Of a DNA stretch of 64,000 nt, positions 32,736 through 40,816 are shown in pieces. The stretch is from contig NZ_DALZQO010000011.1 of the NCBI RefSeq assembly GCF_032017025.1, forward strand, positions 30,493 to 94,492. The letters are read 5' to 3'. Numbering within the stretch: the stretch's first letter is position 1; each line of letters begins with the position of its first letter. The DNA is from Hydrogenoanaerobacterium sp032017025 (GTDB lineage Bacteria > Bacillota > Clostridia > Oscillospirales > Ruminococcaceae). The position numbers and the translations under genes were made by a program. The notes beneath the pieces were generated by a model, which was not told the origin of the DNA, searched no databases, and saw only the letters and a list, made by a program, of their open reading frames with translations.

Positions 32736-33069
32736 TCTGGAGTGCAAGTTTATCCGCATAGCACAGTACGGCACTACCGTACACCTCACGTTGGAGCCAA
32801 AGGCTCACATTTTATAAATTAGAGAGGATTCTCTATAAGGTTTGTGGGTTATGCCCATAGTATCTGTATAAAACAACATGAGAGTATTAAAAGTGCGTTT
32901 TTCGTCACTATATAGACTCAAAAACGACCGAAAAATTGGATAAATAAAAAGCGAGCGAAGAAGAAGGCAGCAATGCCCAATCCCAAATTCAATTATAAAT
33001 AATACAATATAAGGCGGGTATGTTTCAGTTTACAGATACAATTATTTTTTTATGAAAGAGGTAACCCTT
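32736..33069 (+). ncRNA. long structured leader, possible RNA element
   Basis: Short hairpins follow one another: GTACGG/CCGTAC (32767-32783), GAGCC/GGCTC (32793-32805), AGAGA/TCTCT (32821-32835 area) and TGGG/CCCA (32847-32860 area). No known riboswitch class was matched by eye. The second half is AT-rich with no open frame longer than about 40 codons. It may simply be AT-rich spacer. Confidence 0.3.
32751..32760 (+). repeat. left copy of a 10-bp inverted repeat around the C39-like gene
   Basis: TATCCGCATA, the exact reverse complement of 33903-33912. GTGCAA lies just outside each copy at differing spacing. Confidence 0.45.
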
Positions 33070-33891
33070 ATGAAAAAACTAATTGTATTGGCGTTAATGT
33101 GTAGCATAATTTTGGCGGGATGCGGTGCCAATGAGGCATCATCACCTGCTTCGTCAAAGCCTACACCTGTTGCAGTATCACCTGAGGTAGTTGATAACAC
33201 CAACTTTACCGACGAAATGAAAATTCCTTACACTATTGATTTAAGTGAAGAAGATGGCGCTGATAGCGTAGAGCGACTAGGCGACCATAAAGAAAGCCCT
33301 TATTTTAAGAGCAATGATTACTACAACATGGAGTCTACCGGTACTCTAACCATTCTCTCCAAATTTAGAACACAGCAGCAGACCAGTGAATGGTCCTGTG
33401 GTGTCTCTAGCGGTATGATGGTTATGGATTGGTACGATGCTTTGGGTGGGCATAACGAGGAATCATTGGGAGCGTTCCGCTCCAATGGGCTTACACCACA
33501 AGGCACTAGCCTTAGACAGCTTATTCAGGTATTTGAGGGCTTGGGTGGATTTGATTTATACTCCACTTTTGACTGTGTAGACAATGTGGACGAGGTGTTC
33601 ACGCTAGAGTTTATTCGGGATACTCTGAAAAAGGGCACACCAATTATGATTGGATGGAACGATTGGGGCGGACACTGGCAGGTTATCATCGGCTATGACA
33701 CAATGGGTACTGAGACTACACAGGATGATGTAATCATTGTAGCAGACTCCTACGATACTACCGACCATAACCAGGATGGATATGGTGTGTACCCAGCAGA
33801 GAGATTCTACTACAACTTCACATTCTACAACTTCTTTGAAGAAGAGGAGCTAAACGATAAGGTATTCCTAATCGCAACTCCGAAAGCTTAA
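33070..33891 (+). CDS. secreted lipoprotein with C39-like/papain-like peptidase fold
   Basis: The 273-residue protein begins with a lipoprotein signal (KKLIVLALMCSIILAGC, lipobox LAGC). After a Ser/Pro/Val linker the domain has the papain-like order Gln/Cys-His-Asp: TSEWSCGVSSGMMVMDWY (probable nucleophile Cys near residue 110), GGHWQVIIGYD (His) and VADSYDTTDH (Asp). This is the Peptidase_C39_2 type, found in bacteriocin-processing and stand-alone surface peptidases. The ATG at 33070 has GAGG 8 nt upstream. No transporter or precursor-peptide gene is near, so its substrate is unknown. It sits just outside the tRNA island. Confidence 0.78.
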   Translation: MKKLIVLALMCSIILAGCGANEASSPASSKPTPVAVSPEVVDNTNFTDEMKIPYTIDLSEEDGADSVERLGDHKESPYFKSNDYYNMESTGTLTILSKFRTQQQTSEWSCGVSSGMMVMDWYDALGGHNEESLGAFRSNGLTPQGTSLRQLIQVFEGLGGFDLYSTFDCVDNVDEVFTLEFIRDTLKKGTPIMIGWNDWGGHWQVIIGYDTMGTETTQDDVIIVADSYDTTDHNQDGYGVYPAERFYYNFTFYNFFEEEELNDKVFLIATPKA

Positions 33892-33902
33892 TTTTCTTGT
33901 TT

Positions 33903-33912
33903 TATGCGGATA
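33903..33912 (-). repeat. right copy of the 10-bp inverted repeat
   Basis: TATGCGGATA, 11 bp after the lipoprotein stop codon; pairs with 32751-32760. Confidence 0.45.
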
Positions 33913-33970
33913 GACAGGAGATTGCACAACATAAATTTAGCAAATACACAATCGAGTATTGATTGGTACT

Positions 33971-34003
33971 TAAAAAAGTCCAGCTATTGCTGGGCTTTTT
34001 TTA
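33971..34003. terminator. bidirectional terminator between the lipoprotein and TetR genes
   Basis: AAAAAAGTCCAGC / GCTGGGCTTTTTT with a TATT loop. Confidence 0.88.
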
Positions 34004-34030
34004 AATGATTTACAACAACATTACTAGTTG

Positions 34031-34639
34031 TTAACCTTCAACCCTCAAGCTTCTTATCCAAACCTGGATCATATACTCTAAATTGCTTTCTTCTAAAAAG
34101 GTTCCTTCGCTCGCACAATAGCTTCGTGTAGCCCCCTGAATCAAGCTCCATAAAAAACAGCTCAGATCCTTTGCCTTAAAGTCCTTTTTAATTTCGTTGT
34201 TTTTCTGCCCTTCTTCCATCAGACGGCAAATTACCATAAAACAGGCATTAGGCTCCTTTTCCTCCCACGCCTTCTGATTAGCGACATATGTTTTGTTATA
34301 CTGTATCATGATTGAAAGCACTCTGGATTTTAGATAAGCAAAAAACACACTCGACAGGAGAAGCAACCCTTCCACAGAGTCCTTTCCTTGCAGGTCCGAT
34401 TTATAGAGGGCAGTGAAATATTGGTTCATCCGATGGTACCGATCAAAAAGCAATGCGTCTTTGGAGTCGAAATGGTGATAGAATCCCCCTGCTTTTATGC
34501 CTGATTCCTTACAAATGTCCCGGATGGTCATAGACTCAAAGCCTTTTTCTGCAACCAATTTGTCTACCGCGTTTCGAATGTTCTCCAGTGTTTGCTGATA
34601 CTGCAGTTTTCTTTTATTTACGGTTGGTTCGTATGCCAC
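34031..34639 (-). CDS. TetR/AcrR-family transcriptional regulator
   Basis: The 202-residue protein has the TetR N-terminal helix-turn-helix (ESMTIRDICKESGIKAGGFYHHF, about residues 35-57 in part) and a helical ligand-binding domain. It lies downstream of the flavoprotein reductase gene on the same strand, separated by a 16-bp perfect hairpin. A palindrome in the reductase promoter (36688-36701) is the likely operator, so it probably represses the reductase in answer to a small molecule. The ligand cannot be told. Confidence 0.88.
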   Translation of the reverse strand: MAYEPTVNKRKLQYQQTLENIRNAVDKLVAEKGFESMTIRDICKESGIKAGGFYHHFDSKDALLFDRYHRMNQYFTALYKSDLQGKDSVEGLLLLSSVFFAYLKSRVLSIMIQYNKTYVANQKAWEEKEPNACFMVICRLMEEGQKNNEIKKDFKAKDLSCFLWSLIQGATRSYCASEGTFLEESNLEYMIQVWIRSLRVEG

Positions 34640-34695
34640 ATCTACAACCTCGTTTCATTTTCAATATTACCTCTCATTATACTTCGTTGAACAGA

Positions 34696-34730
34696 AAGAA
34701 GTCAACGTACTCTAAGTACGTTGACTTCTT
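34696..34730. terminator. perfect 16-bp hairpin between reductase and tetR
   Basis: AAGAAGTCAACGTACT / AGTACGTTGACTTCTT with a 3-nt loop (CTA). No proper T run follows on either strand, so it may attenuate or stabilise the transcript rather than end it. An operator role is also possible. Confidence 0.55.
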
Positions 34731-34762
34731 CGAAAGATAAGTAAGAATAGTTCTATTTGCGC

Positions 34763-36658
34763 TTATTTGGAAGCATTCTGTCCGGCAATTCTACCAAATA
34801 ATGTAATGCCAGCAATTGCGTTACCTCCCAGGCGGTTTGAACCATGGATTCCGCCTGTTACTTCGCCTGCTGCATAAAGTCCGGGAATTACATTGCCCTG
34901 TTTATCCAGTACCTGTGTGTTTGTATTAATTTCCACACCGCCCATGGTGTGGTGAACCATAGGATTTGTTAGCCCCGCATAAAACGGTGCTTTTCCGAAT
35001 TCTTTGTCAAAAACAGTTCTACCAAACGGATCGGTTCCTGTTTTAATAGAATTATTGAACTGATCTACAGATGCTTTCAAATCTTCGTATGGAACATTAA
35101 TCTGTTTCGCCAGATCTTCCAGTGTATCGGCCTTGAACACATAGCCGTTGCCCACCAGTTGCTCGTCAACTTTAGAACCGTTTACCGTTACGCCATCCTT
35201 TACTGTATTCGCGTCAGAAATAATATAGATCTGCGCATCGGTCTGCTCCAAAACAGCTTTGGATAACTCGTCACGTCTGCCATCTTCTTTTACAAAGCGC
35301 TTACCTTCTTTATTGATGTAGAACTGGTTCTCAATGTATGCCGTAAACACGCCTTTGCCGTAGGTTGGCAGCATTTGAATCCACTCCATGCCCACCAAGT
35401 TAGCGCCTGCGGCTTCGGCCATTACAATACCGTCGCCCGTTGCTCCTACATGGTTCGTCGTCTGTACAGATTCATCTAATTTGGGCCAATGCTTGTTGTA
35501 CTTTTGGCGCATCTCCACATTAGCACCAAACCCGCCGGTTGCAAGAATTACGTTTTTCTTTGCACGAACTTCAAAAGGCTGACCCTCTGTGGTTTTACCC
35601 TTGACGCCTACGCATTTGCCGTTTTCCATAATCAATTCTTCCGCTTTGGAATTCAGCAAAATTTCTCCGCCATTTTTCTCGACATACTCCACTTGAGGTA
35701 GCACAAAAGAAGCACCTTTGGCGCCATATTTGGCAGTTGGGGTATGGCTGCGCATCCAGGTGGCACCTACGGCAGCGTTAACTCCGTCAACCCATTCTGC
35801 TCCTAAGCCTGTAAGAAATTCATAACCTTCAAAAGCTTTTTCGCCAAACACATCAATCAGCTCTGGGTTGCCTACGTAGTCGCCATCCATATAGGTCTGA
35901 AGCTTGTGCAGTGAGGGCGAATCAAACAGATAGGTTCCTTTGGCAGCTTTATAATCTTCGATTTCTTTTTTAAGGGTTTCCTGCCAAGATTTCATTAAAT
36001 CATTTTTGGGTTCAAGAGCGACGATATCTTCAATTCTTTTCAGCTCGCTCGCGCTCATTTCATGGGTTTTCTGGCGCTCCTGATCGGAAGTGTTGTAGGC
36101 GCTGCCTGCCAGAATAGTATTTCCTCCTACAGCCGGCATTTTTTCCACTACGGTGACCGAGCTGCCTGCTTTTAGTGCTTCTACGGCAGCAGACATACCT
36201 GCGCCGCCACCGCCAACGATTACTACATCCGATTCTTTCGTAATCGTTTCTGTGGAAACAACATTTTCAACTGCCTTCTCCAGCTTATCCATATCTGCGG
36301 CAGTTTGTGTCAGTGCTGCTTTCACCGCTTCCAAAATTCCCTTGGATGAGACGGTGCAGCCTGCAACCGTGTCTACAGCGATAGATTGTGTTTCAACAAT
36401 TTTCTTAGGGATAGTGCTGAAAGCAGCATCTGAAACACCCTGAGTTTCTTTGTGCGGTAATACTTTAATATTCAGTATTTTATCCGTATCTACTTCTACT
36501 TCTACTTCAATGGCTCCACCAAAGCCCTGGCCCTCGCCGGTGTACTTGCCCGGTTTAAAGAGGGAATTTGAATCATTAGCTGGTGCGCCGCAGCCCGTAA
36601 ACACAGTCAAAACCATGATTACAGACAGTGCAAGGCATAAAAGTTTTCTGATGCTCAT
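34763..36658 (-). CDS. secreted flavoprotein reductase (FMN-binding plus fumarate-reductase-type FAD domain)
   Basis: The 631-residue protein has a lipoprotein signal (VLTVFTGC), then an FMN-binding domain (about residues 35-115; VDTVAGCTVSSKGILEAV, where a Ser/Thr could be flavinylated by ApbE), then an FAD-dependent reductase domain starting DVVIVGGGGAGMSAAVEA (about 145). Late motifs HHTMGGVEI and GGIHGSNRLGGNAIAG are the active-site His/Arg regions of fumarate-reductase-like enzymes. Such proteins reduce fumarate, urocanate, methacrylate or similar acceptors outside the membrane. No cytochrome domain is present, so electrons likely come from a flavinylated membrane partner. AAGGTGG lies upstream of the ATG. 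Confidence 0.92.
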   Translation of the reverse strand: MSIRKLLCLALSVIMVLTVFTGCGAPANDSNSLFKPGKYTGEGQGFGGAIEVEVEVDTDKILNIKVLPHKETQGVSDAAFSTIPKKIVETQSIAVDTVAGCTVSSKGILEAVKAALTQTAADMDKLEKAVENVVSTETITKESDVVIVGGGGAGMSAAVEALKAGSSVTVVEKMPAVGGNTILAGSAYNTSDQERQKTHEMSASELKRIEDIVALEPKNDLMKSWQETLKKEIEDYKAAKGTYLFDSPSLHKLQTYMDGDYVGNPELIDVFGEKAFEGYEFLTGLGAEWVDGVNAAVGATWMRSHTPTAKYGAKGASFVLPQVEYVEKNGGEILLNSKAEELIMENGKCVGVKGKTTEGQPFEVRAKKNVILATGGFGANVEMRQKYNKHWPKLDESVQTTNHVGATGDGIVMAEAAGANLVGMEWIQMLPTYGKGVFTAYIENQFYINKEGKRFVKEDGRRDELSKAVLEQTDAQIYIISDANTVKDGVTVNGSKVDEQLVGNGYVFKADTLEDLAKQINVPYEDLKASVDQFNNSIKTGTDPFGRTVFDKEFGKAPFYAGLTNPMVHHTMGGVEINTNTQVLDKQGNVIPGLYAAGEVTGGIHGSNRLGGNAIAGITLFGRIAGQNASK

Positions 36659-36687
36659 AATTTACCACCTTATGTAAATAATTTTTA

Positions 36688-36701
36688 CAGAACATGTTCT
36701 G
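36688..36701. promoter_or_regulatory. 14-bp perfect palindrome, probable TetR operator
   Basis: CAGAACATGTTCTG lies 8 bp downstream of the -10 box of the reductase promoter, at the transcription start, where a bound TetR dimer would block RNA polymerase. Confidence 0.7.
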
Positions 36702-36708
36702 CTAGATT

Positions 36709-36737
36709 ATTATATATTTAACAATCTCAATTGTCAA
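36709..36737 (-). promoter_or_regulatory. consensus sigma-A promoter of the reductase gene
   Basis: Read on the minus strand: TTGACA (36737-36732), 17 bp, TATAAT (36714-36709), a perfect match to consensus. Such a strong promoter fits control by repression. Confidence 0.88.
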
Positions 36738-37136
36738 TGGTTTAACAATATTCATATAATATAAATTATTTATTAAAGATTTTCTTTATTTTCTGTTATC
36801 ACACAATTGTTTCAATAAGAACCCCCTTATTTTTCGGTTGACTTCTATCGCACCATGCCCTTGCAAGAGCAGCAGGTAACAGCGGGTTACACCAACAAAA
36901 GAAAGAACCTCCGGCTTAAGCCGGAGGTTCTTTCTTTTGCAATCAGCGATTAAGGATGTAGATATTTAAAAAATATTTCAGAGAATACGACAAGTAAGAT
37001 GAGCACTTCGGTTATAAAAGTTGCTTGCCTTTTCTTTTTGTCCGTAGAATAGCATGTTTTTAAGCACTTCGGCTGTAGCCGCCCTGTACTTTTAATGGCG
37101 TTAGACTAAATATTGGGTGGGCCGACCTTGATTCTT
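36738..37136. other. intergenic region containing a 44-bp perfect palindrome
   Basis: No gene is visible. 36896-36939 is a perfect 22 + 22 bp palindrome with arms rich in A and T at the ends and CCGG at the middle, ending in TTCTTTCTTTT, so it can act as a terminator on either strand. AGCACTTCGG occurs twice (about 37000 and 37057). A short stretch before the palindrome (36860-36895) ends in ACACCAA and faintly recalls a tRNA 3' end, but no cloverleaf forms. Confidence 0.5.
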
Positions 37137-38331
37137 CTAAACGTTTAAATCCAGAACGGCCTGCTCGAGCTGTGCAAACGCCTTTTCTAATGTAGCGCGC
37201 GGGCAGGCAATGTTGACGCGTTCAAAGCCCTCTCCTTCGGCACCAAACATAACACCGCTGTCAAGCCATAGCTTTGCCTTATCTACAATTAAATGCTCTC
37301 GCTGCGCTTCAGTCAGCCCCAAAGCGGTAAAATCAAGCCAAACCAGATAGGTTCCTTGCGGTTCTACCAGCCGAATCTGTGGCAGGCGCTGTGCAAGAAA
37401 GCTGCGAATAAAGGCAAGGTTGTCCGACAGATGACACTTTAATTCCTCCAGCCACTCTTCACCGTGCTCATAAGCGGCCTGGCATGCCACCAGCCCCATG
37501 GAGTTCAGTTGGCTGTAGCCGCTTTTATCAATTTCAACCAAAAACTTTTTTCTGATCTCGGGGTTGGCAATAAAGATGTTTGATACCTGCAGACCCGCAA
37601 GGTTAAAGGTTTTGCTGGGGGCGGTACAGGTAACGGTACGCTCCAGATATTCGGGCTTGATGCCTGCGAATACGAAGTGGCGGTTGCCCTCATATACNNN
37701 NNNNNNNAAAATCTGCATGAATTTCGTCGGATATGACCAAAACATTGTGCTTGACACAGATATCTCCCAACCGCTCCAGTTCGTCGCGTGTCCAAACCCT
37801 GCCCACAGGGTTGTGAGGGCTGCACAAAATAAACAATTTTACGTTGTTCTGTACCACTTTTGCTTCAAAATCTTCAAAGTCAATCTGGTATGTACCATTA
37901 TTGTAAATAAGCGGGCTGTTCACAAGCTTGCGGTTGTTTACCTGCACAGTTCTGGAAAACGGGTAATAAACGGGCTGCTGTATGATAACCGCGTCCCCTT
38001 CGTTGGTGAGTGCACGGATTGCCATTGCGAGGGCATAGACAACCCCCGGTGTTTTAACCAGCCAGTCGGGTTCTATGTCCCAGCCAAAGTGCGATGCATA
38101 CCAGTTTTGCAGTGCCGTAAAATAGCTGTGCTTGGTATCGGAGTATCCGAAAATACCATGCTGCGCCGATTTTGTAAGTGCTTCGGTTACCTCGGGTGGC
38201 GCTTTCAAATCCATATCGGCCACCCACAGCGGCAGAATACCGGCCGGCTTGCCACGCTCTGCGGCAAAATCGTGCTTCAAAGAGTTGGTATTGGTACGGT
38301 CAATTACTTCGTTAAAGTTAAAGTTGCTCAT
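37137..38331 (-). CDS. MalY/PatB-type cystathionine beta-lyase, gene crosses a scaffold gap
   Basis: The gene encodes a fold-type I pyridoxal-phosphate enzyme of the MalY/PatB family, cleaving cystathionine or cysteine conjugates. The N-terminal part has WVADMDLKAPPEVTEAL, QQPVYYPFS, CSPHNPVGRVWTRDEL and VISDEIHADF; the C-terminal part has CTAPSKTFNLAGLQVSN, with the Schiff-base lysine in PSKT. A 10-N gap at 37698-37707 breaks the frame (total length is not divisible by 3). Joining the flanks directly reads HADF-VYEGNRH in frame, as in family members, so the gap probably hides no bases. It is in a unit with the cystathionine lyase/synthase and Rrf2 genes. Confidence 0.9.
37698..37707. other. 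scaffold gap of 10 N inside the malY/patB gene
   Basis: Ten N between codons TTT and GTA (minus strand). Removing them restores one frame, so the true gap is probably 0 (or a multiple of 3). Confidence 0.9.
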
Positions 38332-38342
38332 TGTTACATCTC

Positions 38343-39476
38343 CTATTTCAATGCTTGTTCTAGGTCGGTTATAATGTCGTCTGCACCCTCTATGCCAACA
38401 GAAAGGCGCAGAAGCCGTTCGTTAATGCCTTTTGCCTCACGCTCTGCCTGCGGAACGTCGGCATGCGTTTGCAGCATGGGGTAGGTGATTAGGGTCTCTA
38501 CCCCGCCAAGGCTTTCTGCAAACAGAATCAGCTTCACGCGTTCCAACAGCTGCCGTGCGGTTTGTTCGCTGTCTGTTTCAAACGAGATCATTGAGCCAAA
38601 ACCGCGTGCCTGCCGCCTTGAAATTTCATAGCCGGGGTGCGAGGGCAGCCCCACATAATGAACTGCCTTTACCTTGGGTTGCCTGCAAAGCCAATTTGCA
38701 ATCTTCAGCGCATTCTCCTGCTGGCGCTCCATACGAATTGAGAGTGTTTTAATGCCGCGGATGAGCAGATAGCTATCAAAAGGTGCAAGGCAGGCGCCGA
38801 TGGTTTTAAAAAGAAAACGCAGCTTCTCGGATAATTCTGTAGTTGCCACAACAACAAAGCCCGCGAGTGTGTCGTTGTGCCCGCCGAGGTATTTGGTGCC
38901 GCTGTGGATGACAATATCCGCACCAAGGTCGATGGGGTTTTGAAAATAAGGCGAAAGAAAGGTGTTATCCACAATCAGCAAAAGACCATGCGCCTTTGCA
39001 ATTTTTGCTACCGCAGCAATGTCGGTTACCTGCATCATTGGGTTGGAGGGTGTTTCAATAAAAATAGCCTTGCTCTGCGGTTTAATGCACCGTTCAATTT
39101 GTGAGGGTTCGGTGGTGTCGGCTGTGTCAAAGGTCAGCCCATTTTTCTCTGAAATGTGGTGGAATAAGCGGTGAGACCCGCCGTATAAATCATTCGACAC
39201 CACAATGTGGTCGCCCATTTTAAAAAGCTCCATAACGGTTGCAACTGCCGCCATGCCGGTAGAAAATGCCATTGCATCCACCCCATGCTCCAAAGCGGCA
39301 ACCACCTGCTCCAGCTGCTCTCTGGTGGGGTTTTGCAGCCTGGAATAATCATAGCCGGTGCTTTGCCCAACGCCTAAATGGGCAAAGGTGGCGGTTTGGT
39401 AAATCGGAACGGTGACGCAGCCGGTATCATCGGTTTTATGCGCATTGCCATGCACGCAGATGGTATTGATATCCAT
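38343..39476 (-). CDS. cystathionine gamma-synthase/gamma-lyase family enzyme
   Basis: The 377-residue enzyme belongs to the Cys/Met-metabolism PLP family (MetB/MccB/MetC). Motifs include QTATFAHLGVGQSTGYDYSR at the start, FSTGMAAVATV, ETPSNPMMQVTDI, IVDNTFLSPYFQNPI and IHSGTKYLGGHNDTLAG with the PLP lysine near residue 197; LGGVETLITYPM is the late active-site region. Sequence alone does not separate synthase from lyase. With MalY/PatB and a CymR-like regulator it suggests interconversion of cysteine, homocysteine and cystathionine. Twelve nt separate it from the malY gene. Confidence 0.9.
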   Translation of the reverse strand: MDINTICVHGNAHKTDDTGCVTVPIYQTATFAHLGVGQSTGYDYSRLQNPTREQLEQVVAALEHGVDAMAFSTGMAAVATVMELFKMGDHIVVSNDLYGGSHRLFHHISEKNGLTFDTADTTEPSQIERCIKPQSKAIFIETPSNPMMQVTDIAAVAKIAKAHGLLLIVDNTFLSPYFQNPIDLGADIVIHSGTKYLGGHNDTLAGFVVVATTELSEKLRFLFKTIGACLAPFDSYLLIRGIKTLSIRMERQQENALKIANWLCRQPKVKAVHYVGLPSHPGYEISRRQARGFGSMISFETDSEQTARQLLERVKLILFAESLGGVETLITYPMLQTHADVPQAEREAKGINERLLRLSVGIEGADDIITDLEQALK

Positions 39477-39489
39477 AATATTCTCCCGT

Positions 39490-39936
39490 CTAAATGTAGA
39501 ACATATAGCTCGTATCTTTTTTATGCTTTTCAGCCTCGTTTACAAGGTCGTATAGGCTGATTTGTTTCAAGGTTGTTTCAACGGCTCTTCCGAGCGGCTC
39601 AAACGCAGATAACTGCATCGCGGCTTCAATATCGGGGGAGTTTTTGCCAACAGTTTCATCCGTTTTTTCAAACAGAGAGATCTCTATCGCAGATAAAACA
39701 TCAAATGCAGTTATCTGCATGGGCATTCGCGCAAGCTGATATCCGCCCTGCGCACCTTTGATGGAGGTGACAAGACCTGCTCTTTTGAGCAATGAAAAAG
39801 TCTGCTCCAGATAAACCTTCGAAATGCCTAGCTGCTCAGAAATGTGAATGATGGTAATATAAGCATCCTGCTTCGCCTGCTCCGCCATATAAATCATGGC
39901 TGCAAGCCCATAGCGGCCTTTTGCAGATATTTTCAC
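39490..39936 (-). CDS. Rrf2-family regulator, CymR-like
   Basis: The 148-residue protein starts at GTG 39936 (AGAGGGA 5 nt upstream), giving the family start MKISAKGRYGL. It has the Rrf2 winged helix (ISEQLGISKVYLEQTFSLLK, then VTSIKGAQGGYQLAR). No cysteine is present anywhere, so it cannot bind the Fe-S cluster of IscR/NsrR; this points to the CymR group, which represses cysteine and sulfur genes. The two following genes are sulfur amino-acid enzymes, so the operon is probably autoregulated. Confidence 0.88.
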   Translation of the reverse strand: MKISAKGRYGLAAMIYMAEQAKQDAYITIIHISEQLGISKVYLEQTFSLLKRAGLVTSIKGAQGGYQLARMPMQITAFDVLSAIEISLFEKTDETVGKNSPDIEAAMQLSAFEPLGRAVETTLKQISLYDLVNEAEKHKKDTSYMFYI

Positions 39937-39972
39937 AATAATCCCTCTTTTCATACTGGCTTTATATGAAAT

Positions 39973-40001
39973 ATTTTAAAGATAAACGCGCAAAAAGTCA
40001 A
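39973..40001 (-). promoter_or_regulatory. promoter of the Rrf2-cystathionine operon
   Basis: On the minus strand TTGACT (40001-39996), 17 bp, TAAAAT (39978-39973), about 37 bp before the GTG start. Confidence 0.75.
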
Positions 40002-40021
40002 TATCAGAACAGGTATTTCAC

Positions 40022-40065
40022 AAAAAGAACGCAGTGCAGCCTCGGGGCTGCACTGCGTTCTTTTT
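40022..40065 (-). terminator. terminator after the ferredoxin gene
   Basis: A 20-bp perfect stem (40022-40041 with 40046-40065) with a TCGG/CCGA loop and A/T tails on both sides. Confidence 0.92.
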
Positions 40066-40075
40066 ACACTTGCCG

Positions 40076-40267
40076 TTAATCTTCTACTGTAATAACCGAT
40101 ACCGGGCAGCCTTCCTGCGCTTCGACTGCACTGTCTTCCACATCTTCCGGCACCTCCGGAACAATTACCTCGGCTAAGCCGTCATCCGCCATTTGAAACA
40201 CTTCGGGGCAGGTATCGGCGCAAAGCCCACAACCAATACAACCATCGCGATCAATCATTGCCTTCAT
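40076..40267 (-). CDS. single-cluster [4Fe-4S] ferredoxin
   Basis: The 63-residue protein has CIGCGLCADTCPEVF (Cys 10, 13, 16 and an extra Cys 20) and a distal EGCPVSVI (Cys 54), the ligand set of monocluster 4Fe-4S ferredoxins of clostridia and sulfate reducers. It is very acidic, as expected for a small electron carrier. ATAGGAG lies 8 nt before the ATG at 40267. It is a one-gene unit; its partner enzymes cannot be read from context. Confidence 0.93.
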   Translation of the reverse strand: MKAMIDRDGCIGCGLCADTCPEVFQMADDGLAEVIVPEVPEDVEDSAVEAQEGCPVSVITVED

Positions 40268-40326
40268 AAAGAGCATCTCCTATTCTGCTTAGTGATTTTA
40301 ACTTTTATTCTAGGCAAATTCAAAGC

Positions 40327-40662
40327 CTAAAATACAACGATCAAAAAGAATTTCATGCGCTCAGGCGCAAATACCGCATGCGGAATTTCTGACGGCATCA
40401 CAATCGTTTCACCGGCTGTCAGCTCAAATGTTTCATCGCCTACAGTAATTTTTGCACTGCCGTCCATAACATAAATCATGGCATCGCCGTGCGAAGAATG
40501 CGTGCTAATCTCCTCACCCTTATCAAACGCAAACAGCGTCAGGCTCACGCTCTTGTTTTGTACCAGTGTTTTGCTTACAACCTGTCCGTCCTGATAGGTG
40601 ACCAGCTCATCCATCTTGAATGCCTTTGCAAATTCAATATTTTTCATAATGCGTTTTTCCAC
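40327..40662 (-). CDS. small cupin-domain protein
   Basis: The 111-residue protein is one cupin barrel: FDKGEEISTHSSHGDAMIYVMDG (metal-ligand His region) and GETIVMPSEIPHAVFAPERM (second motif with His). The family includes metal-binding regulators, isomerases and storage-like proteins; no function can be named. GTG 40662 is preferred (GAGGG 8 nt upstream); ATG 40647 is the alternative. It lies between ferredoxin and an HMA-like gene on the other strand. Confidence 0.8.
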   Translation of the reverse strand: MEKRIMKNIEFAKAFKMDELVTYQDGQVVSKTLVQNKSVSLTLFAFDKGEEISTHSSHGDAMIYVMDGSAKITVGDETFELTAGETIVMPSEIPHAVFAPERMKFFLIVVF

Positions 40663-40816
40663 GGTTTGTACCCTCGCTTTCTTTGTCTGTGTTGCCTGTA
40701 GTATAACACAGTTATATGCAATTATCTGTTGCAGATGCAACGAAATTGAAATTTAGATTAAAAAAGAAGAAGAATAAAACAAGGTAAAAACGAAACACTA
40801 TTTTTGAGGTGATTGT

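Noticed and set aside
36860..36895. Possible tRNA 3'-end fragment before the 44-bp palindrome
   Set aside because: ACACCAA recalls a CCA end, but no T arm, acceptor pairing or cloverleaf can be formed.
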